NCBI GenBank assembly: GCA_038087015.1
Contig: JASBNA010000066.1
Span: 1 to 64,000 of the forward strand
DNA from: Cerrena zonata
Lineage: Eukaryota; Basidiomycota; Agaricomycetes; Polyporales; Cerrenaceae
Direction: 5' to 3'
Length of the DNA stretch: 64,000 bases
The notes beneath the pieces are model-generated. The model made no database searches. It saw only the letters and a program-made list of their open reading frames with translations, and was not told where the DNA came from. This document shows positions 51,716 through 61,320 of this stretch, in pieces; the stretch's first letter is position 1; the number at the start of each line of letters is the position of its first letter. Made by a program: the position numbers and the translations under genes.

Positions 51716-53566
51716 TTAAGCACCTCCACTAGCTAATTTTTTGAATGATTTGACAATTTCCCATACTCTGTTATCATAACCAGCCTTGTTCAAACTATGC
51801 ACGAAGTTCCAAGCTTGCTTATCATTAGGAATTGGGTAATCAAGAGGTGGAGGAATAGCAGTTGCTATCCCTAAAGCTCTTAATAATGGTTTATCCATAA
51901 CTACTGATTTAGCATTACATAACCCAGTGAGACCTTCTTCACCGCCAAATTTACCATAACCTGATTTCTTGACCCCACCAAAGGGTAATTGAGCAACATA
52001 AAAGGTAGCAAAATCATTAATCGCAACACTTCCACTGTCTAATCTATTAGCTATTTCATTACAAGTTCTGAAATCTTTACCAAAGATTGAATTACCCAAT
52101 CCAAATTCGGTACCATTTGAAATTTCAACGGCTTCGTCGATAGAATTTGCTTTAATCATGGTCAAAACGGGTCCAAACACTTCGTTACAAGAGATATCCA
52201 TTTCAGACGTAACATCAACTAATAAAGTCGGTTCAAAATAATGACCTTGAGGATAATTCGGGTGTTGGTATCGTTTACCACCACTAACAAGGCGGGCACC
52301 TTTCGCAACAGCATCTTGAATAAGATTTTCCAATTGGGAAAACCTATTATCAGAAATCATAGCGCCCATATCGATTTCATCCAACTGATCTATGTTGGAT
52401 CCAACACGTAAATCCTTTATTCTCTTGCTTAAAATATCAACAAGAGCCTCATATGCTTTAGGTAAGCAAATCACTCTTTCAATACCAATACAATTTTGAC
52501 CAGCACTTTGGAAAGTCCCTCTCATAATAACAGACGATAATGCATTGAAGTCAGCAACATCATCTAATACAATTACCGAATCTTTACCTCCTAGTTCAAC
52601 AACGCAAGGAGTCAATTGTTTTGCAGCATTTTCAACAACTTTATGAGCAACTGGTTTGGATCCAATAAAAGTTATATGATTGAGATCCGGATGAGAAGTG
52701 AAATAATCAGCATCATTAGGGAAACAGTAGACCAATTGAATCAAATCTTCGTCGATATCTAACAGCTTCAAAATGGCTTTCACCAAGTCAACAAACCAAA
52801 TAGAAGACCAAACAACTTGTTCTGAACATTTCACAACAATCGCATTACCCGTGAAAATTGCAGCAATGATAGGACCAAGAAGATTATGAAAAGGATAGTT
52901 CCAAGAAACCAAAGCTGCAACAACACCCAATGGCTCATATCTAACTTCACCGGATTTCATTAAACCTATAAGCAAATTGGATGGGCCAGGTCTTGTTGAA
53001 GGACGTAAAGTTCTTTCACCATGGGCAATGATCCAATTCAATTTCTCTAAAGTCACCAAAATTTCACCCATTGAGGCATCCAATTTTGTTTTACCACTAT
53101 CACGGCACGCAACCCTTGCGATGTCTTCTTGGTGATCAATGATGAATCTACTCAATGTCTGTAAAACTTGTCTTCTTAACAGAAATGAAGAATGGGCCCA
53201 ACTTTTTTGTGCAGCTTTAGCACGTTGAATCCTAAGATTCATTTCGTCTTTAGAAGTAGTGGCGAATGTACCTAAATACTGTCCAGTTGCAGGACAATAA
53301 CTTTGGATTTTATTCGGTTCATTAGGAACTTGAATACCAAGGTTTGGTGGATAGAGTCTTTTCCCTTTCCAATGTGGTTTTGCCTCATCGGGTATTGGAA
53401 ACTTGAACTTGACTGGAGCCTCAAGCTTATTATATCTATTAGGACTCTTCGATATGTATTTAGCATAAATGTAATATAAAGCAGGCAAAATCACAAATAT
53501 GAAAAAAGTAGTGGAGATTTGATATTGCCATTGCAAATGTTCAAACTTAAGATCAATAGCTATCAT
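51716..53566 (-). CDS. MSC7: Membrane-anchored aldehyde dehydrogenase-like protein Msc7
   Basis: This 616-residue protein combines an N-terminal membrane anchor with an aldehyde dehydrogenase domain. One hydrophobic helix lies at about 20-40 (FFIFVILPALYYIYAKY). The ALDH core follows, with YEPLGVVAALVSWNYPFHN, the catalytic Glu in VVELGGKDSV and the catalytic Cys in QSAGQNCIGIERVI (about residue 360). The C-terminal ALDH text PFGGVKKSGYGKFGGEEGL is complete. S. cerevisiae Msc7 (644 residues) is an ER protein; its substrate is unknown, and its mutant alters meiotic sister-chromatid exchange. The start ATG is at 53566; the frame is open to 53587 through TTG. Confidence 0.92.
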   Translation of the reverse strand: MIAIDLKFEHLQWQYQISTTFFIFVILPALYYIYAKYISKSPNRYNKLEAPVKFKFPIPDEAKPHWKGKRLYPPNLGIQVPNEPNKIQSYCPATGQYLGTFATTSKDEMNLRIQRAKAAQKSWAHSSFLLRRQVLQTLSRFIIDHQEDIARVACRDSGKTKLDASMGEILVTLEKLNWIIAHGERTLRPSTRPGPSNLLIGLMKSGEVRYEPLGVVAALVSWNYPFHNLLGPIIAAIFTGNAIVVKCSEQVVWSSIWFVDLVKAILKLLDIDEDLIQLVYCFPNDADYFTSHPDLNHITFIGSKPVAHKVVENAAKQLTPCVVELGGKDSVIVLDDVADFNALSSVIMRGTFQSAGQNCIGIERVICLPKAYEALVDILSKRIKDLRVGSNIDQLDEIDMGAMISDNRFSQLENLIQDAVAKGARLVSGGKRYQHPNYPQGHYFEPTLLVDVTSEMDISCNEVFGPVLTMIKANSIDEAVEISNGTEFGLGNSIFGKDFRTCNEIANRLDSGSVAINDFATFYVAQLPFGGVKKSGYGKFGGEEGLTGLCNAKSVVMDKPLLRALGIATAIPPPLDYPIPNDKQAWNFVHSLNKAGYDNRVWEIVKSFKKLASGGA

Positions 53567-53841
53567 TGTAAATGGAAAGTTCTTCAATTACAACTTAAAG
53601 GTGATAACGTCTCTCTCAACCAGAGTTTCAAAGCTCGAAAGAAAAATTGCCTTATTCCAGTATGCTTTCAGAGCAGTCTTTTGTCTCAACGATTTGATTC
53701 GTTTTTTTTTTTTTTTTAACAGGCTTGTGCGTGTTTCTTCATTCTCTCGTATATAAAATTTGGCTGCTACAAAATCTCGACTGATTTCAGAATAACTAAA
53801 GAGTTAAATATTTAACTTATATACCGTGATATGGAATAGTG

Positions 53842-56019
53842 TTAGTCCAAGTCTTCGTTCTGGTTAACATCGTTGACTTGCTCGTCGACCATTTGGCCTT
53901 CTATGTTATTCAAAATATCCTCAAACGAATTACCAGTCCTTTCTTGGACAATTGCTCCCAAAAGGTTCTGGTCTACGTAGTCTAGCATCGAGTCAGTTAC
54001 CTGGTGACCTTCACGGATCAAAAAATGGTTAAGTCTTGTAGAATTAGGGTCTCTTGGGGGAAGAACGTCGTATTCAAATACATCGTCACGGGAGAAAATA
54101 GCTTCAGGAAGTTTAGCCATAATTTTGTTTTCACCTGAAAGAATGGCGAATCTTATTAAGTTAAATGGGATTTCACCATCTCCTTCTTCTGGTTTGGGGG
54201 ATCCAGTAAAGTATTGGAAAATAGATTGAGAGAAAGATGTTGTATTTTTCTCGAATGGTTGAGATTTGAATAAGGCTATCAACTCATCATGTAAGAAATT
54301 TCTTTCTTCTTGCTCTTTCCATAGGAGAGGAGCTCTAACGAGGTACGTTTCAGATGCAATAAGAATCTCGGGAGTTGTTGGCAATTCATGCTCTTTAACT
54401 GGTAATGATTGTGATAATCCTATGGCTTCTAATAACTTATAAGCAGCATATGGATGTTGAGAATATGCTGAAATCAATGCTTTTCGAGCACCCTCTTTAT
54501 CATTTAAGCGTAAAAATGCCAAAACAGTAGAGAATGCAATACCAGGAGTATTCCATTTAGAGTATGTAGTAGATAATGGGGATTCGGAAAACTGAATTAG
54601 ATACTTAAATTCTTCAGCCAAAATAGCATAAAAATCAATAAAGTATCTGACTCCCAAAGGATCTTCTGATGGAGATAAAGATAATAAGAATTTACAATAG
54701 TTGAGAGCTGTGAAAAACATGGAACGTTCACCCAAGTTAATAATGTATCTGAATAAACCAAGATAAAATTGTCTATTGACAAATCCTTCATAAGGTAATC
54801 TGAGCAAACCATTTTTCCCTTCATAAAGTAACTCATGGAATTTTTTATGGAAACTTCTATCAAATACAAAAAGTCCTTTTTCAACCAAGGAGTTACTAAT
54901 GGATTTATCCCCGCCTTGTCTAAGCATTACCATTGCAACTTGAAATAATGTTTCTTCATGGTAAGGGTTCTGCTGTAATAATTGCATCAAAGAATCTGGA
55001 TCAGGAGTTAATACTGCTGCATGGTAAAATCTGGTATTTGCAACTCTATCCTGAATGCTTCTAACTTTATTAAATTTAAAATATTTAACCCCCAACGCTA
55101 GTTCTTTTTTCACTTTTATATTCAACTCTTCACGTTCAAAAGAGTCTTCTTTATAATCAAGGATATCCACAATCTGTGACATGTTCAATTCTTCCATGTT
55201 CAATGGTTTAGCTGCAGTAGGCAAATAATCATCTTTAATTCTTGATAATAAGAGTTTTCTAGTTGTTCCAGGAACACTACGACGATCTTTCCCGCACCAG
55301 CCCCTAGTAAGTCTTGCTAACTTCTTAAACTGGGCAAGAACTTCTGGAGAAGTTGATAAGGCAGTAGTTTGATTAGCGTCCTCGATAGTATCTTTTGATA
55401 AGTTACCAAACAAATTGCTCAATTCTTGGTCGGGATCTAGGTTCTTGATCGATTGGATTGATAGTAACCTTAAAGATTGTTTCAATCTGTTAGAAGTGAA
55501 TCTTTTGAAGTTAGAATCAAAATGAGGACTTGGTTTTATATCTTCATCGAATTCTTCTTCAACATCATATTCAAAATCGTATGATTCAAGTTGAGGAGTT
55601 GCGCTTGAAGAGGTATTTTCTGACGAGTCCCCAGACTTATCCTTCAATTTAACTTCTGCCAATATTTTATCCAACTCTTCGTCACTATCTATATCGGCAC
55701 TGGTTTCTTTCTCTTGGTTATTCTTTTTCTGTTGTTTCTTCTTTGATTTACTCTTTTTCTTGGATTTTTTGGATGGTAACGAAACTGGTTCCGGTTTGGG
55801 TTCTGGTGGCGATACTGTTTCTGGAGCATCTTCATTCCCGGAATCAGTCTCTTCGTCTTGTTCATTCAATAGACTGAATGCATTGAAAGCTGGTTGCTTT
55901 GAATCTTGATAATCATTTTCTGAGTCTTCTCCACTGTTCTGTGCTCTTTCTTGCTCATTTCTTTCGGCTTCTTCTTGAATTCTTTGCTGCTCTAGCCTTC
56001 TAAGTGCTCTTGAACTCAT
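53842..56019 (-). CDS. RQC1: Ribosome quality control protein Rqc1 (TCF25 family)
   Basis: This 725-residue component of the ribosome quality control complex acts with Ltn1 and Rqc2 on stalled 60S-nascent chains and promotes extraction by Cdc48. The N-terminus starts SSRALRRLEQQR, followed by acidic stretches and a dense lysine tract (about 83-103, KKSKKKSKSKKKQQKK). The TCF25 domain then runs from about 330, with RFYHAAVLTPDPDSLMQLLQQNPYHEETLFQVAMVM, ALNYCKFLLSLSPSEDPLG and HPYAAYKLLEAIGL. The length is almost the same as in S. cerevisiae (723). Confidence 0.93.
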   Translation of the reverse strand: MSSRALRRLEQQRIQEEAERNEQERAQNSGEDSENDYQDSKQPAFNAFSLLNEQDEETDSGNEDAPETVSPPEPKPEPVSLPSKKSKKKSKSKKKQQKKNNQEKETSADIDSDEELDKILAEVKLKDKSGDSSENTSSSATPQLESYDFEYDVEEEFDEDIKPSPHFDSNFKRFTSNRLKQSLRLLSIQSIKNLDPDQELSNLFGNLSKDTIEDANQTTALSTSPEVLAQFKKLARLTRGWCGKDRRSVPGTTRKLLLSRIKDDYLPTAAKPLNMEELNMSQIVDILDYKEDSFEREELNIKVKKELALGVKYFKFNKVRSIQDRVANTRFYHAAVLTPDPDSLMQLLQQNPYHEETLFQVAMVMLRQGGDKSISNSLVEKGLFVFDRSFHKKFHELLYEGKNGLLRLPYEGFVNRQFYLGLFRYIINLGERSMFFTALNYCKFLLSLSPSEDPLGVRYFIDFYAILAEEFKYLIQFSESPLSTTYSKWNTPGIAFSTVLAFLRLNDKEGARKALISAYSQHPYAAYKLLEAIGLSQSLPVKEHELPTTPEILIASETYLVRAPLLWKEQEERNFLHDELIALFKSQPFEKNTTSFSQSIFQYFTGSPKPEEGDGEIPFNLIRFAILSGENKIMAKLPEAIFSRDDVFEYDVLPPRDPNSTRLNHFLIREGHQVTDSMLDYVDQNLLGAIVQERTGNSFEDILNNIEGQMVDEQVNDVNQNEDLD

Positions 56020-56233
56020 TCTGACTCATATATCGTGATAAAGATGCTCCAACTATGATTCCTTGGAAAATTAAATCAAACCAGAAGAAAATTTTTGATA
56101 GTCAGTAGAATCGCGAGTACTGCATAATTTTTTTGGTTCTGTTCGGTTTTGGGTCTTTTCCTTTTTCTGTGGATGCAAAATAATTTTAGACTGCAAATAC
56201 CAAAGAGTTTTGGTTTATTATGCTATACTTGCC

Positions 56234-58685
56234 ATGAGAAAATACAGTCCGAAAGGAAGTAGTACTAAGGTAAACTCTCCTTATTTCGACCTGCTCGAAA
56301 GCTCCTCGATTGACAGTTTTGCAAAAGATTCAGGCAGCTTGAAGAATTTCTATAATGGGCTACCAGGTAATCTAAACCTAGATATTGAACAGTTCACCAC
56401 GGCCAGACTGATTACAACTGGAGAGCTACGATTAGTAGCTCCTACGTCTTCTCCAAAAATCAGCACGGGCTCTCCCTCAAAAATCAGTACAGGCTCTCTT
56501 TCAAGAGAGGGAAGAGATTTGCCTATAGTAAAAGGACATAAACTTGCATTGCTTCAAAAATCCCATTCTGGATTGAAGTCTACTGAATCTGATCCTTCAT
56601 TAAAATACATGGTCTACCAAACACAAGTGGAGTCGGATTATACAAAAGAATTACAGTATCAACTGGTTGAGAATCATGATGAGGAAATGCAGAAAACTTC
56701 TGCAAAACAAGATATGGACTCAGGGAGGAATTGATAAAGGCTTGCTACTTGCGGCTAAAAAGATTGGATATCATCAACTGGACTCCGTACAAAGTTTGTA
56801 TGATATCATTAAAGAGAATCCTCTTGCACTCCCCACAACAACTATGACTACTAAAATGAGTCCTCTACTGCCAGTTCTTATTGACCAACACCCGTCAGCA
56901 AATATATCAGCACTACTAACCACTTCTGATTTCAAATCACCAGTACCGAATACAAAGTATAACAATACACTGCCATTAAACGAATTTCTAAACTCCAAAG
57001 TTGGAAAGCTTTTAGAAGAACTATTCGAAAGCGAAATCACTTACGTTTCATCTTTGAATATACTAATTACCTATTATGTCCAACCACTTTTAATAGCCCA
57101 GCCATACGATTGTGGAGTGCCAATCATTTTCATATCACAAGTCATTGAGTCATTAATAAGAAACCACACAGAGCTAGTTCGTTGTTTCCGACTGGATTTT
57201 TATTCAGAAAATTCAGTGATTAAATTCGTTAGCTCCGTTGAATCGCTTGCCATTGACGTTCATTTATATAAAGATTATTGTGATTTATATGAGGAAGTTT
57301 TGACAATAATGAATTCTATCAAATTCATAGGACAGAATTACGTTAACAAAGAATATATTAATGGATGGCAAAACTATTTGGAAGCTACTCAGCCAATCTC
57401 CAAGCACATGGATCTTTCCTTTGTATCATTAATACAACGCCCTATATCTAGGGTAAGTAAATATCGATTGATTATTGAAACAATTATAAAGCAAGTTCAG
57501 AGTCATAAAATCAGCTTCTTACAGGACACGGAAGAAAAAGAATATTTGGAAAGCTTTTTGGAAATTAATGAAAAGATTAAGTTCAAGCTTAATCAGATTA
57601 ACGAAAATTCTGAAAAGATTGATGTGAAAAGCGTTGGAGATAAGATCAATTCATTTTTAAATTTCGAAAAATTCAAATCTTTATTGGGATTTGAATTAAA
57701 TCTGCAAATTTTTGGGAAAGCTTTACTTTGTGGAGTTTCAATTGTCGTCTGGCTACTGTCAACTGGCACTGGAGATGAAAAGAAAGTTCAGGGCCAGAAT
57801 ATGGGGATTTTCTTATTCAAGAGTCATTTAATAATTAGTGAAGTAATCTTTAGAAAGAAGTTTAAAAAATACGAAATCAAGTTTATAATACCTTTATCGA
57901 AATGTCAACTATTCAGTGAATTGAAAGAGTCTGACGGTGGATTGACATCAGACTATCAATATTCATTGAAAATCATTTATGAGCAAGAATATTGTCAGTT
58001 TGAGGTTTTAATTGTATTGATTACAAAGAAAGAATATATGATTTGGAAAGATCATTTGGAAACCATGATTAATTTTGTTAATGGGAATTACAATCTTGAT
58101 TATTCCCAAACTTTTGCTCCTTTGATTCTGTATAGTCCGGTTGAAATTATACCTTATGATATATATTTAGATCATAAGCCAACATATTATAAGAATCGAT
58201 TGGCCTGCTATTTCAAAAAACCAATCTCTATACATGTTATGTTTGATTTACGGAATACTGATTGGGAAGAGATTTCAGGTTTTGCTGGATACGTTAACAA
58301 TTTGAACTATTTTCAAAAAAAGGACGACGAAAAACTTACAATTTATATAAGAAAGAATGAAAGATCAATTGGCGAACGGAAAATGCTGGGACTTATAAGT
58401 AAAGAACTAATTGATGTACTCAATGACACCAGGACCCTGGATAAAAAGGGAAAGTTGAAGAAGAGTTTGAGTTGGAGCAGTTTAAAATTCAGTAGGTCAA
58501 TTTTTCATAACCAAGCTTCACCAATCCCACTTACCGGACAAGATGATAAGACCGCATCCTTGAGTGCTGCAACAATTGACGAACTACAATTTTCATTTAA
58601 ATCTACTGGCCTTGCAGCCGTATCACCATCAATTGCTCGTTCAAATACTGATAACCAAATTGGTTCCAGTTCCAGACAATACTGA
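56234..58685 (+). CDS. RhoGEF (DH-PH) protein, one frameshift
   Basis: This is probably a guanine-nucleotide exchange factor for a Rho-family GTPase. The N-terminal ~155 codons are Ser-rich, with a repeated S-P-K-I-S-T-G-S motif. The frame then changes at about 56693-56700: reading CAG AAA CTT in place of CAG AAAA CTT joins E-M-Q-K to L-L-Q-N-K-I-W-T-Q-G, so one extra A is the likely cause. The DH domain lies at about 57000-57600 (VGKLLEELFESEITYVSSLNIL, then DLSFVSLIQRPISRVSKYRLIIETI). A PH-like domain lies at about 57700-58100. The tail is Ser-rich. It is not clearly Bud3, Fus2, Rom or Tus1, so no symbol is given. The first ATG in frame is 56234. Confidence 0.78.
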
Positions 58686-58828
58686 GTCTCAATACATCTA
58701 CAGAATAATAATCGATTAATAAACGTAACGTGTATGTATAAAAGGAGTTTGGTTTATATGCTTGGTGAATGTAATATAAATTTCGTAAGATTCATTAAAA
58801 CTAAATACTTTTGAGCAATTGGCACCAT

Positions 58829-59173
58829 TTAATGAGCAACTTCACCAGCTCCCATGGAATCATTCTTACCACTTTCACCGGAATGGAAAGATCCAGCACT
58901 CTTTTTGTCGGTACCTTCTACCAAAATCTTCTTAATAATGGAGTCAACGTCAGAACTACCAAATTCATTTGCTAATTCAGATTTGGATGCTTCATCCAAG
59001 ACACCTTCAACACCACCTTGTCTGTTGATAAACACTTTGTAAATAGAAACAATGTCTATTAAAGGAATGGTGGTATCACCACCTTTGTATTTTTGAACCA
59101 AATTGGAGTCTTCAATGAATACAACAAAGTCGTAATCAGAACCTTTCCAAAATAATTTATGAGGTTGAGCCAT
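58829..59173 (-). CDS. RTC3: SBDS-domain protein Rtc3
   Basis: This 114-residue protein consists of a single N-terminal SBDS (Shwachman-Bodian-Diamond) domain, like S. cerevisiae Rtc3 (YHR087W, 111 residues), implicated in RNA metabolism. Family text: HKLFWKGSDYDFVVFIEDSNLVQKYKGGDTTIPLIDIVSIYKVF, then LDEASKSELANEFGSSD. The tail is Gly/Ser/Lys-rich. One stress-response element (CCCCT at 59413-59417) lies about 240 bases upstream; the S. cerevisiae gene is stress-induced. It is convergent with the RhoGEF gene. Confidence 0.92.
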   Translation of the reverse strand: MAQPHKLFWKGSDYDFVVFIEDSNLVQKYKGGDTTIPLIDIVSIYKVFINRQGGVEGVLDEASKSELANEFGSSDVDSIIKKILVEGTDKKSAGSFHSGESGKNDSMGAGEVAH

Positions 59174-59877
59174 TGTGAATTGAAGTAACTAGTAGTAATA
59201 TCAAGTATCTAAGTAATTAACTAAGTAACTAATAAGTTATTGTTACTAAACTAAAACTTCGATATTCAATTGGGGTAATTAGCACCCTATTTATAACCCT
59301 GAGAAGAGCAACCTAATTAAAGAGAAAAACGAAAATTGTTCCACTTAAACCAAAAGAACCTTCGAGATTAGAATCTGTATAATAACAATAAACATCATAC
59401 CTACATTTTTGTCCCCTGGTTATTCTATACTGCAAGGTTTGGCAGTTCCTTTCATAGTTGCTCTTTCTAATCGATTTTATTGCTGCAAAGCGTGATGTCC
59501 GTATTCGACGAAAAAAAAAAACGAAAGTATGTGCAAAAGCCAAAACCTATTGAGTTGCGGTTGCTGGAACAAGCAAATAGCTGTTGGCAAAGTACTTATG
59601 AGATCATAGTAGTATACTGTGTTCGGTATACGGTGAAATTAAGGAAAATAAGTTACGAATGACTTTAGGTATGGTCATAAGACCGTTTTGTACTAACAGT
59701 GAACGTCACCGTTAGCTCTTGTTAGCTACTTGCTATGGCCCGGTACCATGCCCAAGCTAGTGCTACTCACTTGATTGACTTCTTGAATTGGCTTGTCAAA
59801 ATGACTGTTGGATTGGTCTTAAAAAAAAAAGGATGAAGGAAGTTGCAACAATTGCAAAAAAAAACATAAAAGAGAAA
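59174..59877. other. RTC3 upstream region
   Basis: These 704 bases contain the RTC3 promoter, including a CCCCT stress-type element at 59413-59417 and repeated AAGTAACTAA-like text near 59210-59240. A 55-codon ATG frame at 59494 (MSVFDEKKKRKY...) has no recognisable homology and is not called. TACTAAC at 59690-59696 has no matching exons around it. T/A runs at 59819-59830 and 59856-59864 precede tRNA-Tyr. Confidence 0.4.
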
Positions 59878-59969
59878 TCTCCCGGGGGTGAGTCGAACAC
59901 CCGATCTCAAGATTACTTTGAGGAGAACCCATTACAGTCTCGCGCCTTAGCCAGCTTGGCCACCGGGAG
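59878..59969 (-). tRNA. tRNA-Tyr (GUA) with 18-nt intron
   Basis: The minus strand folds as a tRNA: acceptor CTCCCGG pairs with CCGGGAG, discriminator A at 59878. The D arm is GCC...GGC, the anticodon stem CGAGA pairs with TCTTG, and the T loop is TTCGACT. The anticodon loop reads CTGTAA with anticodon GTA (Tyr). Like all eukaryotic tRNA-Tyr genes it is split one base 3' of the anticodon; the intron occupies 59914-59931. The mature exons give 74 nt. A T-rich Pol III terminator follows on the minus strand near 59856-59864. Confidence 0.95.
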
Positions 59970-59978
59970 TGATTTCTG

Positions 59979-60043
59979 ACCGTTTTTGAACCTGGGTTTT
60001 GAAACTGGTCAAGATTTTGAAAATGTTTATCTTGCACTGTCTA
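59979..60043 (+). repeat. Direct repeat copy A, next to tRNA-Tyr
   Basis: This segment, beginning ACCG and containing TTGAACCTGGGTTTT and CTGGTCAAGATTTT, is about 84% identical by eye to 61257-61320 in the same orientation. It starts ten bases from the 5' end of tRNA-Tyr. It could be a fragment of an LTR or a duplicated tRNA flank. Confidence 0.65.
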
Positions 60044-60522
60044 AAAAAAATTCAAAAAGTGGCATAAATTACGGTCTTTTTAATCTTGATTTTGCCATTT
60101 TATTTCCACTGGTGATAACTAAAATGGTTTTTTGTGCAGAAGTGTAAATTTTTCCGCAGAATTTTTTTTGCTGCAAAACAAATTCCCGAGGAATCCTTGT
60201 CAGACCGTGAAGGTCTGGCGGTGATGTCTGGGCCTGATTTACATCAAGGCAGATCACAGACATCATCAAGCTGAGGTTTAAGCAAAAGGTGTTACAAACA
60301 TCTTTGGTGAAACAACATCGGAAGAGAGCATCTTTTACGAGAACAAGTGCCTAGAAGACTTTTTGGGGTATGGACCTTCGTGGCTAATCCTATAGGTTAA
60401 TGGATTGAAGAGTGGGTCGATGCCCTACAGGGAGTTTTCATTCGGTAATGACAATAATAAGATGATATTCTTTAATGATATTTAAGCCCAACCTTCCCCC
60501 ATGCATATTATTTATTTTGAAA
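60044..60522. other. Non-coding stretch with hairpin-rich GC island
   Basis: No gene was seen here. Around 60185-60280 the base composition becomes GC-richer and contains two stem-loop candidates: CAGACC-(5)-GGTCTG at 60201-60217, and TGATGTCTG (60222-60230) with CAGACATCA (60257-60265). Near 60493-60505 the minus strand has a purine-rich run, GGGGGAAGG, which could be the polypurine tract of the retroelement relic described next. Confidence 0.4.
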
Positions 60523-60948
60523 TTATTTCAGCATTATTATATACGTTTTATTGATCTTTCTTTCTGACACTGATTGCTTTATAACCATATTTAAACAATA
60601 ATCATAAGATTTGTTATAGTTAGGCAAACTTTCGGATTGATCTATTTTGGTAATTAACTCTGAAAATGATAATAAATCTATATCATTCTCAAGATCTTTA
60701 ATTACTACTATAGGTTTTTCATACGGTACAAACAGAATACCCCAATTATAACCAGGCATTGCAGAATTTCTATACCCGACTCCCCACGTAAGGAGGTAAC
60801 ATATTAAATTACTATCACTATATGATGTAATATTCCTATCTATTAATCTGTAATCAATGTAATTAACGGAACAAGAAGCATAAACTATCTCGTCCAAATA
60901 ACTTGAAGTTATAAGTGAGATATAAAAATATTTTGAAATTAATTTCAT
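60523..60948 (-). CDS. Small orphan ORF inside the retroelement relic
   Basis: This is a 141-codon ATG-initiated frame with no recognised domain. It is AT-rich and Ile/Tyr/Asn/Ser-rich, with a weakly hydrophobic start (MKLISKYFYISLITSSYLDE) and a middle segment GYNWGILFVPYEKPIVVIKD. It begins shortly after the primer-binding site in the same orientation, where gag would start, but no Gag zinc knuckle was seen. It may be a decayed gag fragment, an unrelated orphan gene, or chance. Confidence 0.35.
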   Translation of the reverse strand: MKLISKYFYISLITSSYLDEIVYASCSVNYIDYRLIDRNITSYSDSNLICYLLTWGVGYRNSAMPGYNWGILFVPYEKPIVVIKDLENDIDLLSFSELITKIDQSESLPNYNKSYDYCLNMVIKQSVSERKINKTYIIMLK

Positions 60949-60981
60949 AGTTCAAAATATCAGCAAGTTAGGATCGATAAA

Positions 60982-60994
60982 AGCGGCGCTACCA
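60982..60994 (-). other. Retroelement primer-binding site (tRNA-iMet)
   Basis: The 13 bases TGGTAGCGCCGCT on the minus strand are the exact complement of the 3' end of initiator tRNA-Met with CCA. Because CCA is not encoded in eukaryotic tRNA genes, a genomic tRNA fragment is a poorer explanation. Confidence 0.7.
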
Positions 60995-61256
60995 AATGAA
61001 AGGAATTGGTATCCGGGTCTGCACGAAGAGAATAAGGTTGCAAAACTTGACAGAGAATAAAACAATATATTTGAGATCAGAGAATATTATAACACTAGCT
61101 TGAAGAACTATAAAAAGAGAAAGGGAATCGGGAGGATTCTATGGATATTTATATTCTTTTCTATCCTGAGGTTTATGACTTTTTGGATGCCTTATCAGTT
61201 ATTTTATCGTCCCCCCTTAGCAGTTGCCTTATCGGTTGATATCTGGAGACCTTTCA

Positions 61257-61320
61257 ACCGATTTTGAACCTGGGTTTTTGAGCTGGTCAAGATTTTCAAG
61301 GTGTTTATTTTGCTTGTCTA
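61257..61320 (+). repeat. Direct repeat copy B
   Basis: This is the partner of 59979-60043, about 1.28 kb away in the same orientation, with a one-base insertion and a one-base deletion relative to copy A and several substitutions. It lies outside or at the edge of the presumed LTR. Confidence 0.65.

Larger units (their letters stand above)
60490..61197 (-). mobile_element. LTR-retroelement relic with initiator-tRNA primer-binding site
   Basis: On the minus strand TGGTAGCGCCGCT (60994-60982) is complementary to the last 13 bases of yeast initiator tRNA-Met, including the post-transcriptional CCA, the primer used by Ty1- and Ty3-like elements. Two bases before it the sequence ends ...TTTCA (60997), as at an LTR end. 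A 141-codon ORF begins 33 bases after the site, and a GGGGGAAGG purine run lies about 20 bases beyond that ORF. No second LTR was found by eye, and no reverse transcriptase or integrase is present, so the element is truncated or non-autonomous. The outer boundaries are guesses; the TG at 61197 is one possible LTR start. Confidence 0.55.

Noticed and set aside
59494..59661. 55-codon ATG frame (MSVFDEKKKRKY...) with a nearby GTATGT and TACTAAC
   Set aside because: Splicing any plausible pair of sites gives only a few further codons before a stop, and no family match was recognised.
60982..60994. Fragment of a real initiator tRNA-Met gene
   Set aside because: The match includes CCA, which eukaryotic tRNA genes do not encode, and no other tRNA arm is present beside it.
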